Below, piece by piece: positions 21,412 through 29,519 of a stretch of 32,126 bases of DNA. The notes beneath the pieces were generated by a model. It searched no databases and had not been told where the DNA came from. It worked only from the letters and a program-made list of their open reading frames with translations. Position 1 is the stretch's first letter. Each line of letters opens with the position of its first letter. The position numbers were made by a program, and so were the translations under genes. Source of the stretch: Thermoleophilia bacterium (GTDB taxonomy: Bacteria; Actinomycetota; Thermoleophilia; Miltoncostaeales; Miltoncostaeaceae); assembly GCA_020848615.1 (NCBI GenBank), contig JADLHW010000154.1, positions 1 through 32,126 of the forward strand, in the 5' to 3' direction.

Positions 21412-22595
21412 TGCGCGACCCCATGTTCACGCTCACCGCGGGCCCCACCGCCACGTGGCCCCGGGTGCAGGCCGCGATGTCCGGCCCGGTGGTCTACGAC
21501 TACGACCCCGTGTTCCTGGAGCGCTTCGCGCGCACGGAGCGCAAGATCGCGGAGCTGTACCGCACCTCCGGCGACGTGGTGCTCATGCAGGGCGAGGCGG
21601 TGCTGGGCCTGGAGGCCGCGGCCCGCGCCCTGGTGCGCCCCGGCATGACGGCGATCAACCTGGTGTCCGGCGTGTACGCCAAGTGGTTCGGCATCTGGCT
21701 CGCCGAGTACGGCGCGAACCTCGTGGAGGTCGAGGTGCCGTACGACGAGCACGTCGACCCGGCCCTGGTGCGGCAGGCCCTGGAGGACCACCCCGACGCC
21801 GGCCTGGTGGCGGTGGTGCACTCCGAGACCCCGTCGGGCGTGCTGAACCCGCTGAAGGACATCGCCGCGATCGTGCGCGAGCACGGCGCCCTGATGGTCG
21901 CCGACGTCGTGAGCTCCCTGGGCGGGGAGGACCTGGACTTCGACGGGTGGGGCCTGGACCTCGCGGTCGCCGGCCCGCAGAAGTGCCTCGCCGGCCCGCC
22001 CGGCATGTCGCTGTGCGCCGTCTCGGACCGCGCATGGGAGGCCATCCGCGGGAACCCGGCGGCCCCCCGCGGCTCGTTCCTGTCGCTGCTCGACTGGAAG
22101 GACCGCTGGATCGACGGCGGGCGCCACGCGTTCCCGTACACCCCGTCGGTGGTGGACGTCGCCGGGGTGGAGGCCGCCTGCGACGTGGTGCTGGAGATGG
22201 GCGTGGAGGCGTCCATCGCGCAGCACCGCCTCGCGGCCCGCGCGGTGCGCGAGGGCGTGGTGGCGATGGGCCTGGAGCTGTGGGCGCGCAACCCGGCGTT
22301 CGCGACGTCGTGCATCACGGCGGTGCGCGTGCCGGAGGGCGTCGACGCGCTGGGCGCGCTCGCCCACATCCGGGAGCGGTACGGCGTGATGCTGAGCCCG
22401 GGCTACGGGGAGATCAAGGAGAAGCTGTTCCGGGTGGGCCACCAGGGCCCGGGCGCCGCTTCGCTGAACCCGGTGGTCGCCCTGGCCGCCCTCGGCCGCG
22501 GGCTGGCCGACCTGGGCGTGGCGGTCCGCACCGGCGACGGCCTGGAGGCGGCCCTGGCCGTCCTGTCCGGCGCGGGCACCGCGGTGCCCGCGTGA
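21411..22595 (+). CDS. Pyridoxamine-pyruvate transaminase (class V aminotransferase)
   Basis: A 394-residue fold-type I aminotransferase. The PLP-type lysine is K191 in AGPQKCLAGPPG. As I recall the Mesorhizobium loti enzyme, distinctive shared segments are LTAGP (8-12), YDYDP (29-33), GEAVLGLEAAA (61-71, E62), SGVYAKWFG, EVEVPYDEHVDP (106-117) and PSGVLNP. The enzyme converts pyridoxamine and pyruvate to pyridoxal and L-alanine, using the vitamer as substrate rather than as bound cofactor. The C-terminal segment reads GYGEIKEKLFRVGH; R341 is retained but Tyr332 stands where I recall an arginine. Neighbouring alanine dehydrogenase fits the alanine product. A serine-glyoxylate type aminotransferase is the alternative, but context and segments argue against it. 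Confidence 0.88.
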   Translation: MRDPMFTLTAGPTATWPRVQAAMSGPVVYDYDPVFLERFARTERKIAELYRTSGDVVLMQGEAVLGLEAAARALVRPGMTAINLVSGVYAKWFGIWLAEYGANLVEVEVPYDEHVDPALVRQALEDHPDAGLVAVVHSETPSGVLNPLKDIAAIVREHGALMVADVVSSLGGEDLDFDGWGLDLAVAGPQKCLAGPPGMSLCAVSDRAWEAIRGNPAAPRGSFLSLLDWKDRWIDGGRHAFPYTPSVVDVAGVEAACDVVLEMGVEASIAQHRLAARAVREGVVAMGLELWARNPAFATSCITAVRVPEGVDALGALAHIRERYGVMLSPGYGEIKEKLFRVGHQGPGAASLNPVVALAALGRGLADLGVAVRTGDGLEAALAVLSGAGTAVPA

Positions 22596-23443
22596 GGCTC
22601 ACGCCGTTCGAGATCCACACGCCGTCCAGCCTGGCGGAGGCCGCCGCGCTCATGGAGCGCCTGGGCGACGACGCCGTGCTGTACGCCGGCGGCACCGAGC
22701 TGCTGCTGGTGATGAAGCTCGGGTTCGCCGAGTACGACCACCTCATCGACATCAAGGGCATCGCGGAGCTGCACCGGCTGGAGGTGGAGGCCGGGGAACT
22801 GGTCATCGGCGGGTGCGTCACCCACCGGGAGATCGAGCGGTCCCCCGCCGTGCAGGGGGGATGGCCGCAGATCGCCGCCATGATCCGCGGCGTCGCGAAC
22901 GTCCGCGTCCGCAACGCCGGGACCCTGGGCGGCAACCTGGCGTTCGCCGACCCGCACTCGGATCCCGCCACGTTCCTGCTCGCCGCCGACGCCCGCGTGG
23001 ACGTGTGGGGTCCCGCCGGGGTCCGCAGCGTCCCCATGGCCGGGTTCGTGCTGGGCCCGTACGCGACGGCCGTGCGGGAGGGGGAGGTGATCCTCGCGGT
23101 GCGCGTGCCGCCGCTGCCGGCCGGCGCGGCGATGGCCCACCGCAAGATCTCGTTCCACGAGCGCCCCGCCGTGACCGTCACCTGCATGGTGCGGCGGGAC
23201 AACGGGGCGGTCACCGACGCGCGCATCGCCGTGGGGTCCGTGGGGCTGGCGCCCGCCCGCCTCGCCGAGGCCGAGCGGGCGCTGGCCGGGGGCGCCCCGG
23301 CGGAGCGGGTGGAGGCCCTGGCCCGTGAGGAGTGCGCGCCCACCGAGGACGCCAACGGCGCGGAGGACTACAAGCGCCACCTGGTGGGCGTCCTGGTACG
23401 CCGCACGGCCGACGAGGCCCTCCTGCGGGCCGGGGCGGCGTGA
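22592..23443 (+). CDS. FAD-binding medium subunit of the molybdenum hydroxylase
   Basis: A 283-residue subunit of the CoxM/XDH-B type, normal length. FAD-binding motifs are YAGGTELLL (31-39) and RNAGTLGGNLAFADPHSDPA (107-126). The C-terminal CO-dehydrogenase flavoprotein domain follows from about residue 165 (AHRKISFHERPAVTV). It takes electrons from the 2Fe-2S subunit and passes them to an acceptor, completing the enzyme whose other two subunits are encoded at 9204-11908 on the opposite strand. GTG 22592 overlaps the transaminase TGA (GTGA). No other FAD subunit lies near the leftward operon, so pairing across the two operons is the natural reading. Confidence 0.92.
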   Translation: MRLTPFEIHTPSSLAEAAALMERLGDDAVLYAGGTELLLVMKLGFAEYDHLIDIKGIAELHRLEVEAGELVIGGCVTHREIERSPAVQGGWPQIAAMIRGVANVRVRNAGTLGGNLAFADPHSDPATFLLAADARVDVWGPAGVRSVPMAGFVLGPYATAVREGEVILAVRVPPLPAGAAMAHRKISFHERPAVTVTCMVRRDNGAVTDARIAVGSVGLAPARLAEAERALAGGAPAERVEALAREECAPTEDANGAEDYKRHLVGVLVRRTADEALLRAGAA

Positions 23444-24558
23444 TGCGGGTCGCCGTCGTCCGTGAGATCAAGACCGACGAGCACCGGGTCGCGCTCACCC
23501 CCGACGGGGCCGCCGACCTGGTGGCCGCCGGGCACGAGGTGCTGGTGGAGCGCGGCGCCGGGGCCGGCAGCGGCTTCCCGGACGGCGCGTACGCCGCCGC
23601 CGGCGCCGCGCTCGTGGACGTGGAGGACGCCTGGGACCGCGCGGACCTGGTGGTGAAGGTCAAGGAGCCGCTGGCCTCCGAGTGGCCGCGGCTGCGGCCC
23701 GGCCAGGTGCTGTTCACGTTCCTGCACCTCGCGCCGGATCCCGAGCTCACCCGTGCCCTCACCGAGTCGGGGGCCACGTGCATCGCCTACGAGACGGTCC
23801 AGACCGACGACGGGCGCCTGCCGCTGCTGGCCCCCATGTCGGAGGTCGCCGGACGGCTGGCCCCGCAGGTGGGCGCCGGCGCCCTGGAGCGCAGCCGCGG
23901 CGGCCGCGGCGTGCTGCTCGCCGGCCTTCCCGGCGTGCCGCCCGCCCGCGTGGTCGTGATCGGCGGCGGCATCGTCGGCACCAACGCCGCGGCGATCGCG
24001 CTGGGGATGGGGGCGGAGGTCACCGTGATCGAGCGCTCGGTGGAGCGCCTGCGCCAGCTGGAGCTGGAGCTGGGCCGCCGCGCCCGGCTGGTGGTGTCCA
24101 CGCCCGCCGCGGTGCGGCGGGAGCTGGGGGACGCCGACATGGTCATCGGCGCGGTGCTGGTGGCCGGTTCGCGGGCCCCGCGCCTGGTGTCCCGAGAGGA
24201 CCTGTCCCGCATGCGGGAGGGCGCCGTGCTGGTGGACGTCGCCATCGACCAGGGCGGCTGCTTCGAGACGTCCCGTCCCACCACGCACCGGGACCCCGTG
24301 TTCACGGTGGACGGGGTGGTCCACTACTGCGTCGCGAACATGCCGGGCGTGGTGCCGCTCACCAGCACCCTGGGGCTCACCGCCGTGACCCTGCCGTACG
24401 TCCGCCTCATCGCCGACATGGGCGCCGAGGCGGCCATCCGCCGGTCCGCGCCGCTCCGGCGCGGGGTCAGCACCATGGCCGGGCAGCTCACCAGCCGCGA
24501 GGTGGCGGACGCGTCCGGCGCGCGGTGGGCGGCGGTCGAGGACCTGCTGGCCGCCTGA
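23443..24558 (+). CDS. ald: Alanine dehydrogenase
   Basis: A 371-residue protein of the alanine dehydrogenase/transhydrogenase family and of standard length. Substrate residues are visible: R15 in DEHRVALTP, K74 in VKVKEP and H95 in FTFLHLA, each within one position of the numbering in characterised Ald enzymes. The NAD domain has VVIGGGIVGTNAA (about 173-185) and the catalytic-region Asp in VDVAIDQGGCFETSRPTTH. It oxidises L-alanine to pyruvate and ammonia with NAD+. Coupled by a shared base (TGATG) to the FAD subunit and close to the pyridoxamine-pyruvate transaminase, it would regenerate the pyruvate acceptor and release the pyridoxamine nitrogen as ammonia. Confidence 0.9.
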   Translation: MRVAVVREIKTDEHRVALTPDGAADLVAAGHEVLVERGAGAGSGFPDGAYAAAGAALVDVEDAWDRADLVVKVKEPLASEWPRLRPGQVLFTFLHLAPDPELTRALTESGATCIAYETVQTDDGRLPLLAPMSEVAGRLAPQVGAGALERSRGGRGVLLAGLPGVPPARVVVIGGGIVGTNAAAIALGMGAEVTVIERSVERLRQLELELGRRARLVVSTPAAVRRELGDADMVIGAVLVAGSRAPRLVSREDLSRMREGAVLVDVAIDQGGCFETSRPTTHRDPVFTVDGVVHYCVANMPGVVPLTSTLGLTAVTLPYVRLIADMGAEAAIRRSAPLRRGVSTMAGQLTSREVADASGARWAAVEDLLAA

Positions 24559-24580
24559 CGGCGCGACGAGGAGCACGCAG

Positions 24581-26104
24581 ATGAAGCACCCGGACGTCCT
24601 GATCGTCGGCGCCGGCTCGGCCGGGTGCGTGCTGGCCGCGCGCCTGTCGGAGGACCCGAACCGCCGGGTGCTGCTGCTGGAGGCCGGCGACCCGCCCACG
24701 GATCCCCGGATCCTCGACCCCCTGCAGTGGCCGCTGCTGGGCGACGCGCCGTACGACTGGGGGTACCGCACGGTCCCCCAGCCGCACGTCGCGGGCCGGT
24801 CGTTCCACTGGGCCCGCGGGCGGCTCGTCGGCGGCTCCAGCCAGCTCCACGCCATGGGTCACGTGCGCGGCCACGACGCCGACTTCGACGCCTGGGCGGC
24901 GGCCACCGGGGACCCCGGCTGGTCCGCCGCCGGCCTGCTGCCGTACTTCATCCGGTCGGAGTCGTTCAGCGGCGGTGCATCCGCCCACCACGGCGCCGAC
25001 GGACCCATGACCGTGTGGCTCCCGGACGAGCTCAACCCGGTGGCCGAGGCCTACATGCGGTCCATCCAGGACCTGGGGCATCCGTGGATCGGGGAGCACA
25101 ACGGCCCGGCGGGCATGGAGGGCGCCGCCCGCAACAGCCTCATGATCCGCGACGGGAAGCGGGTGAGCGCCGCCGCCGCGTACCTCGACCCGGTGCGGGA
25201 CCGGCCGAACCTCGAGATCGTGACCGGCGCCGTGGTGGACCGCGTGCTGATGACCGGCCGGCGCGCCACCGGCGTGGGGGCGATCGTCGACGGGGTGCCC
25301 CGGGTGATCACCGCCGGGGAGGTCGTCCTGTGCGCCGGATCCATCGCGTCGCCGCTCATCCTCATGCGCTCCGGCATGGGCCGGCCCGCCGACCTCTCAC
25401 CCCACGCCATCGCGTGCACCCACCACCTGCCGGCGGTGGGCGGCAACCTCCACGACCACATGCTGGCCGCGGGCAACCTGTACCACTCGCGGCGGCCGGT
25501 GCCGCCGTCGCGCCTGCAGCACTCCGAGTCGCTGCTGTACGCGAACGAGGCGGGGGAGGCCTGGCCGGACATCGTCACGGCCTGCGTGGTGCGGCCCGCG
25601 GTGAGCGAGTGCTTCCAGGCGCCGGAACCCGGCACGGCGTACACGTTCTTCTTCGGGGTGTGCCATCCGCGCAGCCGCGGGCGCCTGGTCCTGGGCGGCC
25701 CCGGGCCGCTGGACCAGCCGGTCATCGACCCCGCCTACCGGTCGGACCCGTACGACCGCGACCGGTTCCGTGCCGCGCTGCGGCTCGCCCGGCGCATCGG
25801 GCACGGCGCCGCCATGGACGAGTGGCGCGCGGAGGAGCTCCTGCCCGGCCCGGCCGTGCGGGACGACGCCGACGAGGACCTGGACGCCTTCATCGCGCGT
25901 GCGGCGATCACGCACCACCACCCGGTGGGGACCTGCGCCATGGGCGCCGACCCGCGGACCTCCGTGGTCGACGCGGCGCTCCGCGTGCACGGCACCGAGG
26001 GGCTGCGCGTGGTGGACACCTCGGTGATCCCGTCCATCACCACGGGCCCGGTGCACGCCGCGGCGCTGGCGATCGCCGAGCGCGCCGCCGACCTGTGCTC
26101 ATGA
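24581..26104 (+). CDS. GMC-family FAD oxidase, probable pyridoxine 4-oxidase
   Basis: A 507-residue GMC oxidoreductase. The FAD motif GAGSAG is at 10-15 and GRLVGGSSQLHAMGHVRG (80-97) is the GMC signature 1; VLCAGSIASPLILMRSG (249-265) is signature 2. The catalytic end has HHHPVGTCAMG (H445, H447) and TTGPVHAAALAIAERAADL, where P490 stands in place of the usual second His or Asn. Microbacterium pyridoxine 4-oxidase is, to my knowledge, unusual in using two histidines and a proline here, so the active site fits oxidation of pyridoxine to pyridoxal. It may also, or instead, oxidise 4-pyridoxate, the step otherwise unassigned. ATG 24581 has GAGGAG upstream. It is the last gene of the rightward operon. 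Confidence 0.85.
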   Translation: MKHPDVLIVGAGSAGCVLAARLSEDPNRRVLLLEAGDPPTDPRILDPLQWPLLGDAPYDWGYRTVPQPHVAGRSFHWARGRLVGGSSQLHAMGHVRGHDADFDAWAAATGDPGWSAAGLLPYFIRSESFSGGASAHHGADGPMTVWLPDELNPVAEAYMRSIQDLGHPWIGEHNGPAGMEGAARNSLMIRDGKRVSAAAAYLDPVRDRPNLEIVTGAVVDRVLMTGRRATGVGAIVDGVPRVITAGEVVLCAGSIASPLILMRSGMGRPADLSPHAIACTHHLPAVGGNLHDHMLAAGNLYHSRRPVPPSRLQHSESLLYANEAGEAWPDIVTACVVRPAVSECFQAPEPGTAYTFFFGVCHPRSRGRLVLGGPGPLDQPVIDPAYRSDPYDRDRFRAALRLARRIGHGAAMDEWRAEELLPGPAVRDDADEDLDAFIARAAITHHHPVGTCAMGADPRTSVVDAALRVHGTEGLRVVDTSVIPSITTGPVHAAALAIAERAADLCS

Positions 26105-26165
26105 CCGCCGGCCCGATGCCGATGGGGGGCGGCGACCCCGCCGCCGAGCGCCCGGAAGGGCCTTT

Positions 26166-26173
26166 GCTAGGGT
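26166..26173 (+). promoter_or_regulatory. Extended -10 promoter candidate for yajC-secDF
   Basis: The sequence TGCTAGGGT includes an extended -10 (TG-C-TAGGGT at 26165-26173 region), typical of GC-rich actinobacterial housekeeping promoters. No recognisable -35 lies 17 bases upstream. A start near 26180 would give a leader of about 34 bases before the yajC ATG. It lies beyond the GMC oxidase stop, separating the housekeeping secretion genes from the B6 operon. Confidence 0.4.
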
Positions 26174-26213
26174 CCTGAGGTTCCCGGACAGCGACACGGC
26201 AGGTGCCCCCAGC

Positions 26214-26543
26214 ATGGGAGGAGCAGCCCTCCTCATCTACCTCGTGATCTTCGTCGGGATCATCTACATGTTCGTGGTGATCCCGCAGCGCAAGCTCCGC
26301 CGCCAGCAGGCGGAGCTCATGTCGAAGCTCTCGGCCGGGGATGAGGTCGTCACCACCGCAGGTATCTACGGCACCGTCACGGAGCTGGAGGACGCGGAGA
26401 CCCTCCTGCTGGAGGTCGCCGAGGGCACGGAGATCCGCATCGCCCGCGCGGCGGTCGCGAAGATCATCGTGGACGTCCCCGCGACGGACGTCGTGACCGA
26501 CGGGCCCTCGCCGGACGCCGACCCCGACGCCGGAACGGCATAG
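26214..26543 (+). CDS. yajC: YajC, Sec translocase accessory subunit
   Basis: A 109-residue membrane protein with one N-terminal helix (about 4-23, ALLIYLVIFVGIIYMFVVIPQ) followed by a basic stretch RKLRRQQAE and the conserved domain KLSAGDEVVTTAGIYGTV (39-56) and EIRIARAAVAKI (about 78-89). It joins SecDF in the holotranslocon that assists SecYEG. The length and motif order are standard. Its stop is 3 bases before the secDF ATG, the usual arrangement. Confidence 0.97.
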   Translation: MGGAALLIYLVIFVGIIYMFVVIPQRKLRRQQAELMSKLSAGDEVVTTAGIYGTVTELEDAETLLLEVAEGTEIRIARAAVAKIIVDVPATDVVTDGPSPDADPDAGTA

Positions 26544-26546
26544 CCG

Positions 26547-29420
26547 ATGAACACCGGGAGGCGCGCGCTCCTCCTGCTGCTGGTGGTGATCGGCCTCACG
26601 GCCGCATCCCTGGTGGCGATCGCCCTCAAGCCGGCCACGCTCGGGCTGGACCTGCAGGGCGGCGTGGAGGTCGTGCTCGAGGGGCGGCAGACCAGCGCCG
26701 AGCAGCCCGTCGACTCCGCGGCGATGAACCGCGCGGTCGAGGTCATCCGGAGCCGCGTCGACGCGTTCGGCGTCGCCGAGCCCGAGATCCAGACCGCCGG
26801 CTCCAACCAGATCGTGGTGGCGCTGCCCGGCGCCGACGACCCCGACCGGGTCGTGAACGACCTCATCAAGCCGGCGCAGCTGTTCTTCTACGACTTCACG
26901 GACAACGTCGTCGACGACACGCCGAACCCGGACCTCTACAAGACGGTCCTGCAGGCGCAGAAGACGAAGATCCAGGACACGTCGCAGGGCTCACAGACGC
27001 TCTACGCGTTCACGAAGGACACCCACCGGCTCGTCGCCGGACCCGTGGTGGTGGGCGTGGAGGCCGGCGCGCGCGAGACGGCGATCCAGGACCTGCGCGA
27101 GCTGGTGCGGGCCGAGGGGACCACCCTGGCGAAGGTCGACGTGGAGGCGGTGCCGAAGGGCCTCACCATCGTCCGGAAGGTCCAGGAGCTCGAGACCCGC
27201 GCGAGCGGCGGCCGGAACACCTACTTCATCTTCCAGGACCGCCCCGGGGTCACCGGCAAGGACATCAGGTCCGCCGACAGCATCCGCGACGTGGGGCAGG
27301 GCCGCACCGGCGAGCCCATCGTGACCATGGAGTTCACGGGCTCCGGATCCGACAAGTTCCACGACATCACCCGCGACCTCGCCCAGCGCGGGGCCGTGCA
27401 GAACACGCTGTTCTCGTTCGCGATCGTGCTGGACGGCGAGCTCATCTCGAACCCCACGATCGACCCGCAGGACCTCCCGGACGGCATCGGCGGCGGCCGC
27501 GCCCAGATCGAGGGCAACTTCACCGCCGAGTCCGCCCGCACCCTGGCCGACCAGATCAACTCCGGCGCCATCCCGGTGCGCCTGGAGGTGGTGAGCCAGA
27601 AGCAGGTGTCCGCGACCCTCGGCAAGGAATCCCTGCGCTCCGGGCTCATCGCCGGCGTCGCGGGCCTCCTGCTGGTCGTCGCGTTCATGATCGTCTACTA
27701 CCGCCTGCTCGGCCTCGTCGCGACGCTGGGCCTGCTCATCTACGCGGCGCTGTTCTACGCCGCCGTGGTGCTGGTGCCCATCACCCTCACGCTGCCCGGC
27801 ATCGCCGGTGTGATCCTCACCATCGGCGTGGCGTCCGACGCCAACGTGGTCATCTTCGAACGCGTGCGGGAGGAGGCCAGGTCGGGCAAGAGCTCCGCGG
27901 CCGCCCTCTCGGCGGGCTACCGCAAGGGCCTCGCCGCGATCATCGACGCGAACGTCGTGACGTTCTTCACGGCGATCATCGTGTTCCTGTTCGCGACCGC
28001 CGGCCCGCGGGGCTTCGCCTTCACGCTCGGTATCGGGGTGCTGCTGTCGCTGCTCACCGCCGTGTTCGCCACGCGGGCGATCTTCGGCGTGCTGGTGGGC
28101 ACCCGGTTCATGCGCGACGAGAAGGCGCTCGCCCTCAACCAGGGCCACGTCTTCAGCGTCGACTGGGTGGGCAAGTGGCGCCTGTGGCTGGTGCTGTCCA
28201 CCATCCCGGTGCTGTTCGGCCTGGGCTGGCTGGGCGTGCAGGGCCTCAACCTGGGCCTCGACTTCGAGTCCGGCACCCGCATCGCGATCACGTACGACAG
28301 GCCGACCACCGAGAACGGCATCCGTGACGTGCTGGCGGCCGAGGGCGTCAACGACGCGAAGATCCAGGCCACCACCGAGAAGGTGGAGGGCAGGGACGTC
28401 GCCGGCTTCCAGATCCAGACCAAGTCGCTGGAGCCGGACGTCCAGCAGAAGATCCTGCGCGACCTCGACACGCGCTTCGGCGCCGAGGTGAGCTCGCTCG
28501 ACCAGGTGGGCCCCACCTTCGGCAAGCAGATCATCCGCAACGCGATCTACGCGGTGATCATCAGCTTCATCATCGTGGCGCTGTACCTGGTCATCCGCTT
28601 CGAGTACAAGCTCGCGCTGCCCGCGATGCTGTCGGTGATCCACGACGTGGCGCTGTGCATCGGCGTCTACGCCGTGCTGGGCAAGGAGGTGACCAGCGCG
28701 ACGGTCGCCGCCCTGCTCACCATCCTCGGGTACTCGCTGTACGACGTGGTGATCGTGTTCGACCGCATCCGGGAGAACGTCCCCCTCATGCGCGGCAAGC
28801 GCTATCGGGACATCGTGAACCTGTCGGTGAACGAGGTGTTCACCCGGTCGCTCATCACCTCCCTCACCACGCTGCTGCCGGTGCTGGCCCTGTACTTCTT
28901 CGGCGGCGACACCCTCCACGACTTCTCATTCGCCCTGCTGGTCGGGATCCTGGCCGGCGGCGTGAGCTCCATCGTCATCGCCGCGCCGCTCGCGGCGTTC
29001 TGGAAGGAGCGGGACCCGGACGAGCAGCGCCGCGCCGCGAAGATCGAGCGCAAGCGGCAGCGGATGATCGCCAGCGACTCCGACGTCGTGGACCTCGCCG
29101 TGCTGGAGCGCGCCGAGAGCGCCCTGGACGACGTCCCCCTGGACCAGAACGCCGGCCTCATCGGCGAGGGCAGCGCATCCATCCCGCCGGAGGAGTCCGT
29201 GGACCCGCGTCCGGTGGAGCTGCCCGCCGGCGCTCCCGCCGCGGTGGTCACCGACGAGGACGAGGCGGACTACGAGCCGCTGGACGCGTCCCCGCCCGGG
29301 GACGGCCAGGACGGCGCGGACGAGGCCGCGGCCCAGCAGGGCCGGCGGATCGACCGCGAGCGTCCCGACCCGGAGCGGCAGCGGCGGCACCAGCAGGTGC
29401 GCCGCAGGAAACGCCGGTAG
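26547..29420 (+). CDS. secDF: Fused SecDF protein-export protein with long hydrophilic tail
   Basis: A 957-residue natural fusion of SecD (about 1-525) and SecF (from about 533). SecD shows the first helix, LGLDLQGGVEVVLEG (near 31-45), the large periplasmic P1 domain, then ASDANVVIFERVREE (about 430-444), with the Asp implicated in proton transport in this family. SecF starts HVFSVDWVGKWRLW, followed by LNLGLDFESGT, and ends its membrane part in LLVGILAGGVSSIVIAAPLAAFW. The last 130 residues are hydrophilic: acidic and Pro/Ala-rich, then a basic end, VRRRKRR. It uses proton-motive force to complete translocation. Many Actinomycetota carry separate secD and secF, so the fusion is of taxonomic interest. 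No frameshift is seen. Confidence 0.96.
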   Translation: MNTGRRALLLLLVVIGLTAASLVAIALKPATLGLDLQGGVEVVLEGRQTSAEQPVDSAAMNRAVEVIRSRVDAFGVAEPEIQTAGSNQIVVALPGADDPDRVVNDLIKPAQLFFYDFTDNVVDDTPNPDLYKTVLQAQKTKIQDTSQGSQTLYAFTKDTHRLVAGPVVVGVEAGARETAIQDLRELVRAEGTTLAKVDVEAVPKGLTIVRKVQELETRASGGRNTYFIFQDRPGVTGKDIRSADSIRDVGQGRTGEPIVTMEFTGSGSDKFHDITRDLAQRGAVQNTLFSFAIVLDGELISNPTIDPQDLPDGIGGGRAQIEGNFTAESARTLADQINSGAIPVRLEVVSQKQVSATLGKESLRSGLIAGVAGLLLVVAFMIVYYRLLGLVATLGLLIYAALFYAAVVLVPITLTLPGIAGVILTIGVASDANVVIFERVREEARSGKSSAAALSAGYRKGLAAIIDANVVTFFTAIIVFLFATAGPRGFAFTLGIGVLLSLLTAVFATRAIFGVLVGTRFMRDEKALALNQGHVFSVDWVGKWRLWLVLSTIPVLFGLGWLGVQGLNLGLDFESGTRIAITYDRPTTENGIRDVLAAEGVNDAKIQATTEKVEGRDVAGFQIQTKSLEPDVQQKILRDLDTRFGAEVSSLDQVGPTFGKQIIRNAIYAVIISFIIVALYLVIRFEYKLALPAMLSVIHDVALCIGVYAVLGKEVTSATVAALLTILGYSLYDVVIVFDRIRENVPLMRGKRYRDIVNLSVNEVFTRSLITSLTTLLPVLALYFFGGDTLHDFSFALLVGILAGGVSSIVIAAPLAAFWKERDPDEQRRAAKIERKRQRMIASDSDVVDLAVLERAESALDDVPLDQNAGLIGEGSASIPPEESVDPRPVELPAGAPAAVVTDEDEADYEPLDASPPGDGQDGADEAAAQQGRRIDRERPDPERQRRHQQVRRRKRR

Positions 29421-29519
29421 CGCCCTCCGCCTAATACCGGCGATCCCCCCGCCGATAACGACCCCAGGCATCCGCATCGGACTGCCGGTGCCGTCGTGAT
29501 CGACCGGAGGACCGCGCGA

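Noticed and set aside
26101-26178. 25-codon open frame overlapping the GMC oxidase stop (ATGA)
   Set aside because: It is Gly/Pro-rich without a recognisable feature and its end overlaps the promoter-like sequence before yajC. I cannot support it as a gene.
29432-29459. TAATAC and GATAAC as -10 boxes for the EW-motif gene
   Set aside because: Neither has a convincing -35 partner; the match is too weak to list.
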